From: Nematopogon swammerdamellus
Taxonomy: Eukaryota; Arthropoda; Insecta; Lepidoptera; Adelidae
Direction: 5' to 3'
Assembly (NCBI GenBank): GCA_946902875.1
Contig: OX336344.1
Span: forward strand, 15,521,791 to 15,585,790
Length of the DNA stretch: 64,000 nt
A program made the translations under genes and the position numbers. How positions within the stretch are numbered: the stretch's first letter is position 1; each line of letters opens with the position of its first letter. Below the pieces are notes generated by a model. The model was not told where the DNA came from and made no database searches. It worked only from the letters and a program-made list of their open reading frames with translations. Shown piece by piece: positions 33,923 to 45,350 of this stretch.

Positions 33923-34018
33923 TAGATAGATAGATAGATAGAAAATTCTTTATTGCTCCAGCAAACATTAAACAGTAACAAATACATTGGAAAATTTACA
34001 TAAGGTGCAAAGGCGGAC
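33923..34018 (-). repeat. LINE 3' end with TATC tail, cut by mariner relic
   Basis: The same 3' terminus as 16686-16806, starting TAGATAGATAGATAGAAAAT. It stops at GCAAAGGCGGACT, where mariner-derived sequence begins. Confidence 0.75.
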
Positions 34019-34560
34019 TATGGACGGTGCTATGATATATTACAACTCTAAATGTGGTTTATCTGAAGTTTTAACCTTAGAACGTTTAATATTAGCTTTA
34101 AGTGAATCTGCTCCTTTTCGGGCAATCCTTTTTAGATGGTTTAACAATTTTAAAAGGTGGAAAGTAGCCTTGATGATGATGACAGAAGTGGACGCTCGCC
34201 AACAGCAGTCACTGCTGAAAATGTGTGAACTACTGCAACGCTAGTACGAGAAGACCCATGAATTACATACAGGGACATAGAGAAAATCTTAGGCATCAGT
34301 TTGGTTAGTGTTCACACCATATTACATGAATATCTTGGAATGAGGAAGCGTTGTTGTCGTTGAATACCTCGTTTGCTCTCCGAAACGGTAAAAGAAGCCC
34401 GTGTGGATTGGTGCCGTGAGATGCGTCTTCGTTTTGAAAATGGAAGATCTAGACGTGTTTCTGAAATCATTACTGGGGACTAAACATGGATATTTCAATA
34501 TGATCCGGAAAGCAAGAAGCGATTTCCCCAAGTCAACCCCGTTGCACCTACATTTTTACA
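34019..34560 (+). pseudogene. mariner-family transposase relic
   Basis: In three frames the order is: FRWFNNFKR, then a DDDDRSGRS-like linker, TAENV, TYRDIEKILGIS, VHTILHEYLGMRKRC, TVKEARVDWCREM, and a motif around ITGD. This is the N-terminal helix-turn-helix and first catalytic block of a mariner transposase. Several frameshifts and stops separate the blocks. At the first catalytic site ITGD is followed by TAA where the family has Glu, so the frame is dead there. The C-terminal half with the remaining catalytic aspartates is not present. It lies directly against a truncated LINE 3' end. Confidence 0.8.
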
Positions 34561-34608
34561 TGGAATCCGAACCGTGGAGCAGTGAGTTAAGGTACCTATG
34601 CACGAAAA

Positions 34609-34713
34609 ATTTTTGAATCATAAAAAAACTCATTGGTACACGCCGACCGGATTCGAACCTCGGACCTCTCGCAAGAGCGGCCGAAGCCCAGACCACTCGA
34701 CTACACTTGCCTT
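34609..34713 (-). repeat. tRNA-like head of SINE, solitary
   Basis: Minus strand B box GGTTCGAATCC in the context ...GAGGTTCGAATCCGGTCGGC, identical to the head at 3074-3183 but with a decayed A box. The body is absent. Confidence 0.65.
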
Positions 34714-34862
34714 CAGAGTTATTCTACCGCGGATTTCATATAGAATTTAAGATTTTTTTTATAATTTTTCGTCCTACTGGTGTTTGTCGTCCTCCCTCTT
34801 TGGTGAAATATAGTGGTGGTAAATAATCTACAAAGGACTCATTACAGATTTATATACATACT

Positions 34863-35790
34863 AGCTGAGCCCGCGGCTCCGCTCGCGTGAAATTCGTATT
34901 TCAAAGAAGACAGTAAGTAACTGTGGGTGAGGCCGAAGGCCGAGCTGCGTGCAGGAAGTCGATAAACCATATCTAAGAAAGTAAGTACGAGTAAGGGCGA
35001 GGCCGAAGGCAAGCTGCGTTAAGGTAAACGATAAACCTTGTCAAATAAAGTAAGTAACTAACGGCGAGGCTTCAGGCTGAACTGTATTCTAGAAAGAAAA
35101 TAAACCTTCTCGAAGAAAGTAAGTAACTGAGGGCGAGGCCGAAGGCCGAGCTGCGTTCAAGAAGACGATAAACCTTCTCGATAAAGTAAGTAACTGAGGG
35201 CGAGGCCGAAGGCCGAGCTGCGTTCAGGAAGACTATAAACCTTATCGAAGAAAGTAAGTAACTAAGGGCGAGGCCGAAGGCCGAGCTGCGTTCAGAAAGA
35301 CCATGAACCTTCACGAAGACAGTAAGTAACTGAGGGCGAGGCCGAAGGCCGAGCTGCGTTCAGGAAGACTATAAATCTTATCGAAGAAAGTAAGTAACTA
35401 AGGGCGAGGCCGAAGGCCGAGCTGCATTCAGAAAGACCATGAACCTTCTCGAAGACAGTAAGTAACTGAGGGCGAGGCCGAAGGCCGAGCTGCGTTCAGG
35501 AAGGCGATAAACCTTATCTAAGAATGTAAGTAATTAAGGGCGAGGCCGAAGGCCGAGCTACGTTCAGGAAGACCATAAAACCATAATATTACATTAAAAA
35601 AAACAAAAACTTTCATACAAAGTCGTCGTCCCCATTTCCCCCCTTAAAGTTGTAATTTCCAAAAAATCCTTAACGGATTCTTACGTTATGAAATAAACCT
35701 ATGTTCCAAATTTCAGCTTTCTAGACTTAGTAGTTTCGGCTGTGCGTTAATAGATCAGTCAGTCAGGACAAACAATTTTTTAAGTATAGA
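34863..35790 (+). mobile_element. minisatellite-bearing element, ten direct units
   Basis: Cap GCTGAGCCCGCGGCTCCGCT, then ten ~68-bp units (GGGCGAGGCCGAAGGCCGAG / CTGCGTTCAGGAAGAC / AAACCTTCTCGAAGAAAGTA), then a distal end CTATGTTCCAAATTTCAGCT ... AAGTATAGATA typical of this repeat family. One unit (35063) is strongly diverged. No ORF that I regard as coding. Confidence 0.7.
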
Positions 35791-35989
35791 TATCTACTCT
35801 TTATTCTACTCGTATCGTACCAAAAGCATCTATCTACACTACACCAACGGAACGCAACAGAACTGCTAACGCCATATATTACGACCATTCGACACTAAAT
35901 TCCGTTTTCTTTGATACTGCTCAACCCTAAGGCTATTTAACTTTATGGTATATAGCCTACTATAGTGAGCCTGAAGAACTACTCTTTAC

Positions 35990-36085
35990 ATTGGTGTAAA
36001 CCGCATAAAAATCTGTTAAGTGGTTCCGAGTTTACCTCAAACATACATACATACATGCAAACAGACGTTTCCTTTTATAAGAAGT
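35990..36085 (+). repeat. fragment of CATA-cored repeat end
   Basis: AACCGCATAAAAATCTGTTA / AGTGGTTCCGAGTTTACCTC followed by ACATACATACATACATGC resembles the distal end of the GCCCGCGG-cap family. Confidence 0.4.
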
Positions 36086-36219
36086 AGAGATAGAGAAAAG
36101 AAGATAGAGATTAAATTATCCTACCTTCCCCTCTCCCCGCGGACTCCTCCCCCGTACCTCAACCCCACTCTTCAAAACCACCCCCAGTATGGATAAAATT
36201 ATTTAAAATCATTTAAAAT

Positions 36220-36762
36220 CCTAAAACCTAATTTTGAAATCATCCCCTATTTTAATTTAAGGGTTGATTTAGCAAAAACGCTGAAACACGTAATTCTTTA
36301 TTTTATACCAAAAGCCTAAATATGAATTTTCATATCCCTAACTTGAGAAATCATGGGTTCCCCATACATCCTTTCATCCCCTATTTCACCCCGTTAAGGG
36401 TTGTTTTTTTGAGACAAAAGGTAGCCTATGTTCTTCCTCAGGATGCATTTCAGCTCCGTACAAAATTTCATAAAATCCTAAAATCTAATTTTGAAATCAA
36501 CCCCTATTTTAATTTAAGGGTTGATTTAGCAAAAACGCTGAAACACGTATTTCTTTATTTCATACCAAAAGCCCAAATATAAATTATCATATCCCTAACT
36601 TAAGAAATGCTGAGTTCCCCATACAAACTTTCATCCCCTATTTCACCCCCTTAGGGGTTGTTTTTTGAGACAAAAAGTAGCCTATGTCCGTCCTCGGGAT
36701 GCAATTCATCTCCGTGCAATATTTTATCGAAATCTGTTCAGCGGTTTAGGCGTGAAAAGGTA

Positions 36763-36810
<48 letters not shown>

Positions 36811-36845
36811 CAGAGTTACTTTCGAATTTATAATATTAGTATGGA
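36220..36845 (+). repeat. repeat with two tandem 257-bp units and CAGA core
   Basis: Units start at 36220 and 36477 (CCTAAAAYCTAATTTTGAAA) and share GGGTTGATTTAGCAAAAACG and GAGACAAAAGGTAGCC. The second unit runs into AAATCTGTTCAGCGGTTTAG, a (CAGA) tract of about 11 units (36767-36810) and the terminal TTTATAATATTAGTATGGAT. An inverted relative occupies 41935-42562. Confidence 0.75.
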
Positions 36846-37203
36846 TACATTGACTTTTTTACATCGTATAGACAGATGTAGAGAAAGATCGACTGCGTCT
36901 ATTGACAGAAAATGGAGGCTCCTAGACAATTTAGCAATTCCAATCACTATTGTCCCAGATTCAGCACCTGCGACTTATTTTATTGTCCTGTTTCTACTTC
37001 TCTGCCCGAAAGTGTAGTGTTATGTGGGCGTTACTCCGAATAAAAGTTTTCTGTTTCTGTTCTCAAGCCCTAAGGCTTGAATGTTTGAAATGCTGTTTAT
37101 ATACAAGAGTTCGTTTTTAGGTAGTTATTTATATGTATGTAGTTCCATAAGATAAGAACAATTGCATCTTCTATAGTAGGTATATATGATATACTACGTC
37201 ATC

Positions 37204-37274
37204 GACCCGATGGCGAAACGGTAACGCGCTGGCGGCTCAAGCCAGAGTTCCAGGTTCGAATCCCGGTCGGGACG
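37204..37274 (+). tRNA. tRNA-like gene, anticodon loop irregular
   Basis: A cloverleaf can be drawn. Acceptor GACCCGA/TCGGGAC has one mismatch (position 2). The D arm is GCG/CGC. The perfect anticodon stem CTGGC/GCCAG has loop GGCTCAA, and the T arm CCAGG/CCCGG has one mismatch around TTCGAAT. The A box TGGCGAAACGG and B box GGTTCGAATCC match consensus. A T6 run (37277-37282) follows as a Pol III terminator. The loop would give anticodon CTC, but position 33 is G rather than the invariant U and the stems carry mismatches. A tRNA pseudogene or the head of an unrecognised SINE is therefore as likely as a working tRNA. Confidence 0.45.
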
Positions 37275-37279
37275 TATTT

Positions 37280-37940
37280 TTTCTCTTCATTTTCGGCTTT
37301 GCATCTATATAATGAAGAAATATAAAGCGAGTACATGCTTAGTACTAACATACAAAAATAAAAGATTTACATAAAGTTTTCACCAATATTATGCTGTGAT
37401 TGCTCTGCTTGTCCCGATGTCAACAATTGAAACACAATTACAATAATATAATATTTTACTGTAATTGTTTTTTTTGTTAATATCTACTGTTTATTTTTCC
37501 TTTTAATGCATTTTACATGTGTAAATAAATAAAATATAAAATTGTAAAAATGTTTTTGCACTAAGGTTTATACTTTCATTATTATTTTTTCTTTCTTTGT
37601 ATGTTGTAAAAAATAATTGTCTTGTGTATTTGGGGCATGTGTTTTTGAAAACGCGCGTCCAATGCCAACAGGTATTATTTACAAATTAAAAAGCCACTTT
37701 GTAAGCCTCTATGAAACATTTTCTCTACAAAACGTCGACACATCACCGCCCGGTCATCCTCCCCTCCGCCCCTGCCCCCTTCAACCCATCCCCGCCCCGC
37801 CTCGCGTTAAATAATTGAGACGAGCTCTGAAGAACGGCGAAGGCGGGCAGTAAATCGGAGGCGCGGCCCGCGCTGCCTTCCCAAGGGAGTGCGATTCTCC
37901 TATTGCACCTGTATATTATGTTATGATTTATATTTTGGTC
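37280..37940. other. no gene recognised
   Basis: AT-rich, then a pyrimidine-rich, C-rich patch at 37740-37805. No coding or repeat assignment. Confidence 0.5.
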
Positions 37941-37946
37941 TTTATT

Positions 37947-38270
37947 TAGCGCAAGTTACGAGGACTAAAAACAAAAATTCAATTGGAACGTCACTTTCAT
38001 ATAAGTCGACGAAATTCGAATACAGGTTGCTCCTCGAACTGCTGAGACTAACAGCGTATGCACAATTTTTATTATTACGAGAAACAAATAATATAGTTTT
38101 CTGAAGCGTGGAACGCCCCCGTCTAGGTGGACTGTACAGACGACCTAAACAGGTGTGGCTGCTACTGTTCGATTCCAAATGTGACAGCTGTACCATTCGA
38201 CTAAGTCATCATTATCAGCCCGTATCGGTCCACTGATGGATAGAGGCTTCTTCCGGATACCCTTTTTAGG
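37947..38270 (+). repeat. direct repeat copy 1 with inverted RTE end
   Basis: AGCGCAAGTTACGAGGACTA onward (~165 bp) reappears at 38726-38900 with ~95% identity. Copy 1 continues into TCATCATTATCAGCCCGTAT / CGGTCCACTGATGGATAGAG, which is the reverse complement of an RTE 3' end. Confidence 0.65.
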
Positions 38271-38299
38271 TCGCCGTCCACCTAGCCATGACCGTTAGA

Positions 38300-38572
38300 G
38301 GCTGGCCGTAGTTCGGATATTACGTAAAACTGTAGGTCCCTTCCCTTCTCACCTTACTAGGTGGTAGGGTTTAACCCGTCCGGGTTGGTACCACCGCACG
38401 GAATGAAAGTTCGCTCGAAACGGCTATGGAAATAGTTCGTGTTTTCCGTCCAGCCAGCACGATCGAAGGGAAACACTGACATGGCACCTAGTTCACCAAG
38501 TTGTTATGGGCTGACATCATATATAGTGGGTTATGTAGCCAACCGTGTCAGTTCCCATTTAAAACAATAAAA
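38300..38572 (+). repeat. SINE, shared-body family
   Basis: GTTAGAGGCTGGCCGTAGTT, then the core (ACTGTAGGTCCCTTCCCTTC / TACTAGGTGGTAGGG) and body to CAACCGTGTCAGTTCCCATT. Only the last part of the head is present. Confidence 0.8.
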
Positions 38573-38725
38573 CAAATCGTGCGAACAGGGAGCTTCATGA
38601 AAACGATGCCATGTGATTTAAATAATACAATACATTTATCAGAGAGCTAGATTCACACCCGCAGAGCAGGGATTAGAGAGAAGCAAACTCTTCAAGAAAA
38701 TATCACATCTTCTTGCGCGATAAAT

Positions 38726-38909
38726 TTAGCGCAAGTTACGAGGACTAAAAACAAAAATTCAATTGGAACGTTACTTTCATATAAGTCGACGAAATTCGAA
38801 CACAGGTTGCTCCTCAAGACTGCTGAGACTAACAGCGTATGAATAATTTTTATTATTACGAGAAACAAATAATATAATTTTCTGTAGCGTGCAACGCCCC
38901 CCAGGCTAG
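38726..38909 (+). repeat. direct repeat copy 2
   Basis: Matches 37947-38130 (AGCGCAAGTTACGAGGACTA through GAGAAACAAATAATATA). It is followed by a forward RTE 3' end rather than an inverted one. Confidence 0.65.
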
Positions 38910-39040
38910 GTGGACTGGACAGACGACATAAAAAAGTGTGGATGGTTCGGAAGAGCGGAAGACCGCATGTGGTGGCGTGCCTTGGGAGAGGCTTATGTCC
39001 AGCAGTGCACCGATACGGGCTGATGATGATGATGATGTGC
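38910..39040 (+). pseudogene. RTE LINE C-terminus and GAT tail
   Basis: One frame reads TDDIKKCGWFGRAEDRMWWR then ALGEAYVQQCTDTG followed by TGA. This is the typical last ~35 residues of RTE-clade ORFs (RA-DR--WR-LGEAYVQQWT). A (GAT)n tail at 39019-39036 is the expected RTE 3' terminus. It is 5' truncated and only the extreme C-terminus remains. Confidence 0.75.
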
Positions 39041-39154
39041 GTGGTAATAATCAAACCGACGATCATGTAGGTACGAAAAATATAATACATATGTGGAAGA
39101 TGCGCCAGAGGTGTGTTAAGACCGTGGCCCGTTGTTTCTGTCTAACCCATGAAT

Positions 39155-39980
39155 GGTCATTTTCAACACCTCCGGTTAACTCTGGCCCAAAAGTTAATAA
39201 ATTAGACAACGACCTTTTTGTCCGCCTTGTAGCTGGCATGGCGCCTCTCTGAGCGTGTGTTTGTTATTGGATGTGTCTGATCTTCTTTTGAACTTATTGT
39301 GCACAGCCACCTGTGCCGGTTTTCCATAAAAAAATGTAATTTCTCGTACGTTCGACAGAACAAAATTTTACCCGAAGGTGGTGAAATCGCCCGCTTTTCG
39401 GCAAGACACGAGTATCGTTAGCTGACTACGACCAAAATGGCGTGCTTCGCATAAGAAAAGAATGACATAGAAACGCGTCAAAATCATAGGAAGAAGACTA
39501 TACATTTATTAAAACTAAAATTAAAAATTAGTAGCTAGAGAAAATCGATATATATATTAAATATTTATAAAAGTTATCTTTAATTTTTTGTATTTGCTTC
39601 ATCTCAGGAACACTCTGTACACACACACACAACCCGAGACATCCTCCCAATTTTCTTTTCCAAAACTTTCCAAGCGGTTTACCCGCGTTCGATAAATCTC
39701 AACTTAGCTGATTCGCCCTGAAGGAGACAATCGCAGAAATATTGATCGTAGACGTGTCCCTTTTGTCCTCGAGACTTGACGCGATAGGAACACAAGAAGA
39801 GAAAATTCGTTATTCGCTTGCGAAATTTCTGGTCCAGAAATATCCTTGATGATTCCTTACTAACTAACTTAACATACACCGTTCTAATTTAATATAATAC
39901 GGGTGCATGAATAACATAAGATAACATAATAGTTTATTTTGCATTCTTATCCTATTAACGAAATTAATCGAATTTCAAAC
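39155..39980. other. no gene recognised
   Basis: 39090-39150 carries a degraded GATGCGCCAGAGGTGTG block related to 17342-17450. The rest has no supportable feature. Confidence 0.45.
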
Positions 39981-39983
39981 AAG

Positions 39984-40308
39984 TACCGTGTGGGCCCGGT
40001 ACTTTAAAAGAATAGCCCCACTGCATCTCTCCCCGTGTATGTCGTAAAAGGCTACTAAGGGATATGACTCCCTTCTTATATTACTGGGTGGTAGGGTTTG
40101 TCCCGCCCGGGTTGGTACCACCGCACTGAATGAAAGGTCGGTCGAAGCGGCTATGTAAATGGTTTATGTTTTCCGTCCAGTTCAGTGTAGCCGGCACGAC
40201 CGAAGGGAGGCACTGACGTGGCACCGGGTTCACCCGGTGTTATGGGCTGACATCACGGATGTTGTGGATGATGTAGCCAACCGTGTCAGTTTCCATAAAA
40301 AAAAATAA
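39984..40308 (+). repeat. full-length SINE with GTACCGTG-type head
   Basis: Runs TACCGTGTGGGCCCGGTACT, AATAGCCCCACTGCATCTCT, GTATGTCGTAAAAGGCTACT, core TACTGGGTGGTAGGG, body, CAACCGTGTCAGTTTCCATA and A-tail. It is the best complete member of this subfamily, and the only one on the plus strand. Confidence 0.85.
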
Positions 40309-40309
40309 T

Positions 40310-40437
40310 CCAAAGGTTGTCTGTAATAAATCTCTTTAAGGGATAAGACCGCCCTTGCACCTTATGCAAATGTTCTAATGTGCTTGTTACTGTTGAATGT
40401 TTCTTGGATCAATAAAGCATTTTCACTTCTATTCTTT
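40310..40437 (+). repeat. LINE 3' UTR with AATAAA
   Basis: AAGGGATAAGACCGCCCTTG / CACCTTATGCAAATGTTC and ATCAATAAAGCATTTTC correspond to the sense strand of the LINE end at 16686-16806 and 63911-64000. It directly follows the SINE tail. Confidence 0.65.
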
Positions 40438-40439
40438 TC

Positions 40440-41185
40440 CATTTACACATCACATACACTTAATTTAATGCAAAATTGGCAAATCGGCTCAACTTGCGCC
40501 AGGGCAGAACAGAAGCCCTTTGCTGGCGCTGGTTTTGAGCAGCTGCGACGTGTGCCAGTGTCTGTGTGTGAGAGGGGGTGAGTGTGTGTGTCATGGTGAA
40601 TATGGAAAATACACTGACGGTCCATCGATATCAATCAATACTAATAATGAATCTGTAAGGGATGGTCATGGAGTAAGTTACTTTGTTTTATGAGATACTG
40701 AGTTTGTAGATTCTATATTATATACTATATACTAAAACTAAAGTGACGATTTTTAGAAATTACTTATATATAAAACGAATTTCAAGCGAGCAAAGCCGCG
40801 GGAAAAAGCTAGTATATTACTAGAGGATGAGCTACGAAGAAAATTTCAAAGAAATCTAGTCGCAGTAACTGACATATGAAGGAAGGAAGCGGGGTGGCGC
40901 GGCGCGGAGAGCCGAGAGGTAGAGTGGGGAGGTGACGCGGGAAGCGAGCGGGAGAGGCCGACGACGACGACGGTGGCTCGCGATCGAATAACTTAGTTGC
41001 GGCTGGAAGGCTTCACCTCAGTGAAACATGACGTGCTCTCCGAGTGCACTCTCTTGTATGAAGTACATTACATAATAAGATGAAGGCCGGAAGGACTGCA
41101 ATTTTTTTTTCAGAGGCTATGTCAAGCAATGGACGCGTAAACACTGACGGACATATCTCAATGTGCCATTAAGAAAATTATGTAG
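40440..41185. other. no gene recognised; GC-rich patch
   Basis: 40785-40815 is an inverted GCCCGCGG-type cap fragment (CAAGCGAGCAAAGCCGCGGG). 40880-40985 is a purine- and GC-rich stretch with a GAC trinucleotide run. No gene supported. Confidence 0.45.
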
Positions 41186-41187
41186 AT

Positions 41188-41558
41188 TTTTTTTTATGGA
41201 AACTGACACGGATGGCTACGTCACCTAACTATATCGGTGATGTCAGCCCATAAAACATTGATGGACTAGGAGCTATGTCACCGCTTTCCTGCGGTCGTGC
41301 CGACTACACTAAACTGGACGGAAAACACGAACTATTCAATTGGCCGTTTCAACCGACCATTCATTCAGTGTGGTGGTATCAATCCGGACAGGTTAAACCC
41401 TACCAAATAGTAAGGTAAGAAGGGAAGGGACCTACAGTTTTACTTAGAATCCGAACCACGATCAGCCTCCAACGGTCGAGCGGTCACACATCCACTAACC
41501 GCGCCCAGGTGTGCTTATGATCCGACTGACTGCACCACTGACTGAGCTACCGAGGCAG
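41188..41558 (-). repeat. full-length SINE with 5S/tRNA-like head
   Basis: From T-run (41189) through body and core to CGAACCACGATCAGCCTCCA and the complete head, whose minus strand begins CTGCCTCGGTAGCTCAGTCA. It shows the uninterrupted sequence across the point where the LINE at 23198 inserted in its sister. Confidence 0.85.
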
Positions 41559-41934
41559 ACAAAATATTTCTAGAAACTGACTTGTAATTTTGACAAAATC
41601 GGTACTTGGCTTTCCTTATTTTCACGAGAGAATCACTACCAATATAACTTTGAAATGATACCTATAGCTAAGATACATTTCATATAACAGCCTCAATAAC
41701 TGTCACACCGATGAACTGCCGAAGGGATCCGAAACGAGTCTCTGTCGACAGTTATACGCGGCGGCGCGGCGCGACCCGTCGTGTTAGCTTTCAATTCCAT
41801 CCTGCCCCGGAACTAGAAATATCACAATATGCATACCACCCATAGAAATGAATACATAGACGAGACATAAACTCATTGGGCAGGTGAAATGTGCACAAAG
41901 GCAAAATTGTAAAAATATACGAGCATAGGTATAG

Positions 41935-41973
41935 TACATCCATACTAATATTATAAATTCGAAAGTAACTCTG

Positions 41974-42017
<44 letters not shown>

Positions 42018-42562
42018 TACCTTTTCACGCCTAAACCGCTGAACAGATTTCGATAAAATATTGCACGGAGATGAATTGGATCCTGAGGAAGGACATAGGC
42101 TACCTTTTGTCTCAAAAAACAACCCTTAAGGGGGTGAAATAGGGGATGAAAGTTTGTATGGGGAACCTAGCATTTCTCGAGTTAGGTATATGACAATTCA
42201 TATTTAGGCTTTTGGTATGAAATAAAGAATTACGTGTTTCAGCGTTTTTGCTAAATCAACCCTTAAATTACAATAGGGGATGATTTCAAAATTAGATTTT
42301 AGGATTTTATAAAATTTTGTACGGAGATGAATTGCATCCTGAGGAAGGACATAGGTTACCTTTTGTCTCAAAAAACAACCCTTAAGGAGGTGAAATAGGG
42401 GATGAACGTTTGTATGGGGAACTCATCATTTCTCAAGTTAGGGATATAACGATTTATATTTAGGCTTTTGGTATGAAATAAAGAATTAGGTGTTTCGGCG
42501 TTTTAGTTAAATCAACCCTTAAATTAAAATAGGGGATGATTTCAAAATTAGATTTTAGGATT
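41935..42562 (-). repeat. inverted relative of 36220-36845
   Basis: TACTAATATTATAAATTCGA, a (TCTG) tract at about 41972-42016, GAAATCGTTTAGGCG-type text in inverse order and two units ending TTTCAAAATTAGATTTTAGG (42285 and 42537). It passes directly into the hexanucleotide tract. Confidence 0.75.
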
Positions 42563-42569
42563 AGGATAG

Positions 42570-43182
<613 letters not shown>

Positions 43183-43239
43183 GCAGCGGGGCGAGGCAAA
43201 TATTATTTTAACTTAAGTTTATTATTTTAATATCGATAG

Positions 43240-45130
43240 CTTTTTCCCGCGGATTCGCTCGCGTGAAATTCGTATTTCAAAAGAAGAAAGTAAGTAACTG
43301 AGGGCGAGGCCTACGGTGGAGCTGCGTTCAGGAAGACTATAATCCTTCTTGAAGAAAGTAAGTAACTAAGGGTGTGGCCGAAGGCCGACCTGTATCCTGG
43401 AAGACGCTAAACCTTCTCGATGACAGTAAGTAACTATGGGCGATAGTTACTTTCTTCAAGATGGTTTATAGTCTTCCTGAACGCAGCTCGGCCTTCGGCG
43501 TCGCCCTCAATTACTTAATTTCTTCGAGAAGGTTTATAGTTTTCCTGAACGCAGCTCGGCCGTCGGCATCGCCCTTAGTTACTTACTTTCATCGAGAAGG
43601 TTATTCGCCTTCCTGAACGCAGCTCGGCCTTCGGCCTCGCCCTCTGTTACTTTCTTCGAAAAGGTCGTCGTCTTCCTGAACGCAGCTCGGCCTTCGGCCT
43701 CGCCCTCAGTTACGTACTTTCATCAAGAAGGTTTATAGTCTTCCTGAACGCAGCTCGGCCTTCGGCCTCACTCTCAATTACTTAATTTCTTCGGGAAGGT
43801 TTATTGTTTTCCTGAACGCAGCTCGGCCTTCGGCCTCGCCCTCAGTTACGTACTTTCATCAAGAAGGTTTATAGTCTTCCTGAACGCAGCTCGGCCTTCG
43901 GCCTCACCCTCAATTACTTAATTTCTTCGAGAAGGTTTATATTTTTCCTGAACGCAGCTCGGCCTTCGGCCTCGCCCTCTGTTACTTACTTTCTTCGAAA
44001 AGGTTATCGTCTTCCTGAACGCAGCTCAGCCTTCGGCCTCGCCCTCTGTTGCTTACTTTCTTCGAGAAGGTTTATAGTCTTCCTGAACGCAGCTCGGCAC
44101 TCGGCCTCACCCTCACTTACTTACTTTCTTCGAGAAGGTTTATCGTCTTCCTGAACGCAGCTCCACCTTCGGCCTCGCCTTTTATTACTTACTTTCTCCG
44201 AGAAGGTTTATAGTCTTCCTGAACGCAGCTCGGCCTTCGGCCTCGCCCTCAGTTACTTAATTTCTTCGAGAAAGTTTATCGTCTTCGTGAACGCAGCTCG
44301 GCCTTCGGCCTCGCCCTCAGTTACTTACTTTCTTCGAGAAGGTTTATCGTCTTCCTGAACGCAGCTCGGCCTTCGGCCTCGCCGTTTGTTACTTACTTTC
44401 TTCGAGAAGGTTTATAGTCTTCCTGAACGCAGCTCGGCCTTCGGCCTCGCCCTCAGTTAGTTACTTTCTTTGAGAAAGTTTATCGTCTTCCTGAACGCAG
44501 CTCGGCCTTCGGCCTCGCCCTTTGCTATTTACTTTCTTCGAGAAGGTTTATAGTCTTCCCAAACGCAGCTCGGCCTTCGGCCTCGCCCATTGTTACGTAC
44601 TTTCTTCGAGAAGGTTTATAGTCTTCCTCAACGCAGCTCGGCCTTCGGCCTCGCCCTCAGTTACTTACTTTCTTCGAGAAAGTTTATCGTTTTCCTGAAC
44701 GCAGCTCGGCCTTCGGCCTCGCCCTTTGTTACTTACTTTCTTCGAGAAGGTTTATATTCTTCATGAACGCAGCTCGGCCTTCGGCCTCGCCCTTTGGTAC
44801 TTACTTTCTTCGAGAAGGTTTATAGTCTTACTGAACGCAACTCGGCCTTCGGTTTCGCCCATAGTTACGTACTTTCTTTGAGAAGGTTTATAGTCTTCCT
44901 GAACGCAGCTCGGCCTTCGGCCTCGCCCTTAGTTGCGTACTTTCTTCGAGAAGGTTTATAGGCTTCCTGAACGCAGCTCGGCCTTCGGCCTCGCCCTTAG
45001 TTACTTTCTTTCTTCGAGAATGTTTATAGTCTTCCTGAACGCAGCTCGGCCTTCGGCCTCGCCCTCAGTTACTTACTTTCTTCTTTGAAATACGAATTTC
45101 AAGCGAGCGGAGCCGCGGGCTCAGCTAGTA
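43240..45130. mobile_element. minisatellite element with inverted arms (3 + 24 units)
   Basis: The left cap CCGCGGATTCGCTCGCGTGA / AATTCGTATTTC is followed by about three plus-oriented units. After a palindromic turn at GTAACTATGGGCGATAGTTA (43430-43450) come 24 units in the other orientation (CTTCCTGAACGCAGCTCGGC / CTTCGGCCTCGCCCTCAGTT / ACTTACTTTCTTCGAGAAGG). The right cap is TACGAATTTCAAGCGAGCGG / AGCCGCGGGCTCAGCTAG. Units average about 68 bp. No internal unique sequence remains. Confidence 0.8.
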
Positions 45131-45189
45131 TTATATAATTTCGCCTGTTCGCCTTCGCCAAACCCGCCATACTCTCGCGGAACACCCCT

Positions 45190-45350
45190 TTGTAGTCGAC
45201 AGACGAGTTCTTCGAACTGCACGATTCTCTAAATCGTTCTTGTGCCGCACTGGAAAGGTGTGGAACGCGCTCCCAGGGTATATTCCCACTCCTACAATCC
45301 ACGGATCTTTAAATCGCGGGTTAATAATCTTTCCCCGGCAACATTAGACC
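45190..45350 (+). pseudogene. LINE RT C-terminal remnant
   Basis: A plus frame reads KSFLCRTGKVWNALPGYIP, the FL-RT-K-WN-LP motif of jockey-type LINE C-termini. It directly follows the minisatellite element and is too short to classify further. Confidence 0.6.

Noticed and set aside
36767..36810. CAGA tract as an independent microsatellite locus
   Set aside because: It is an internal part of the repeat family (36220-36845, 41935-42562) and not separate.
43445..45085. Regular 68-bp array as a possible CRISPR
   Set aside because: Units abut with no unique spacers, no cas genes are nearby and the DNA is eukaryotic. It is a minisatellite.
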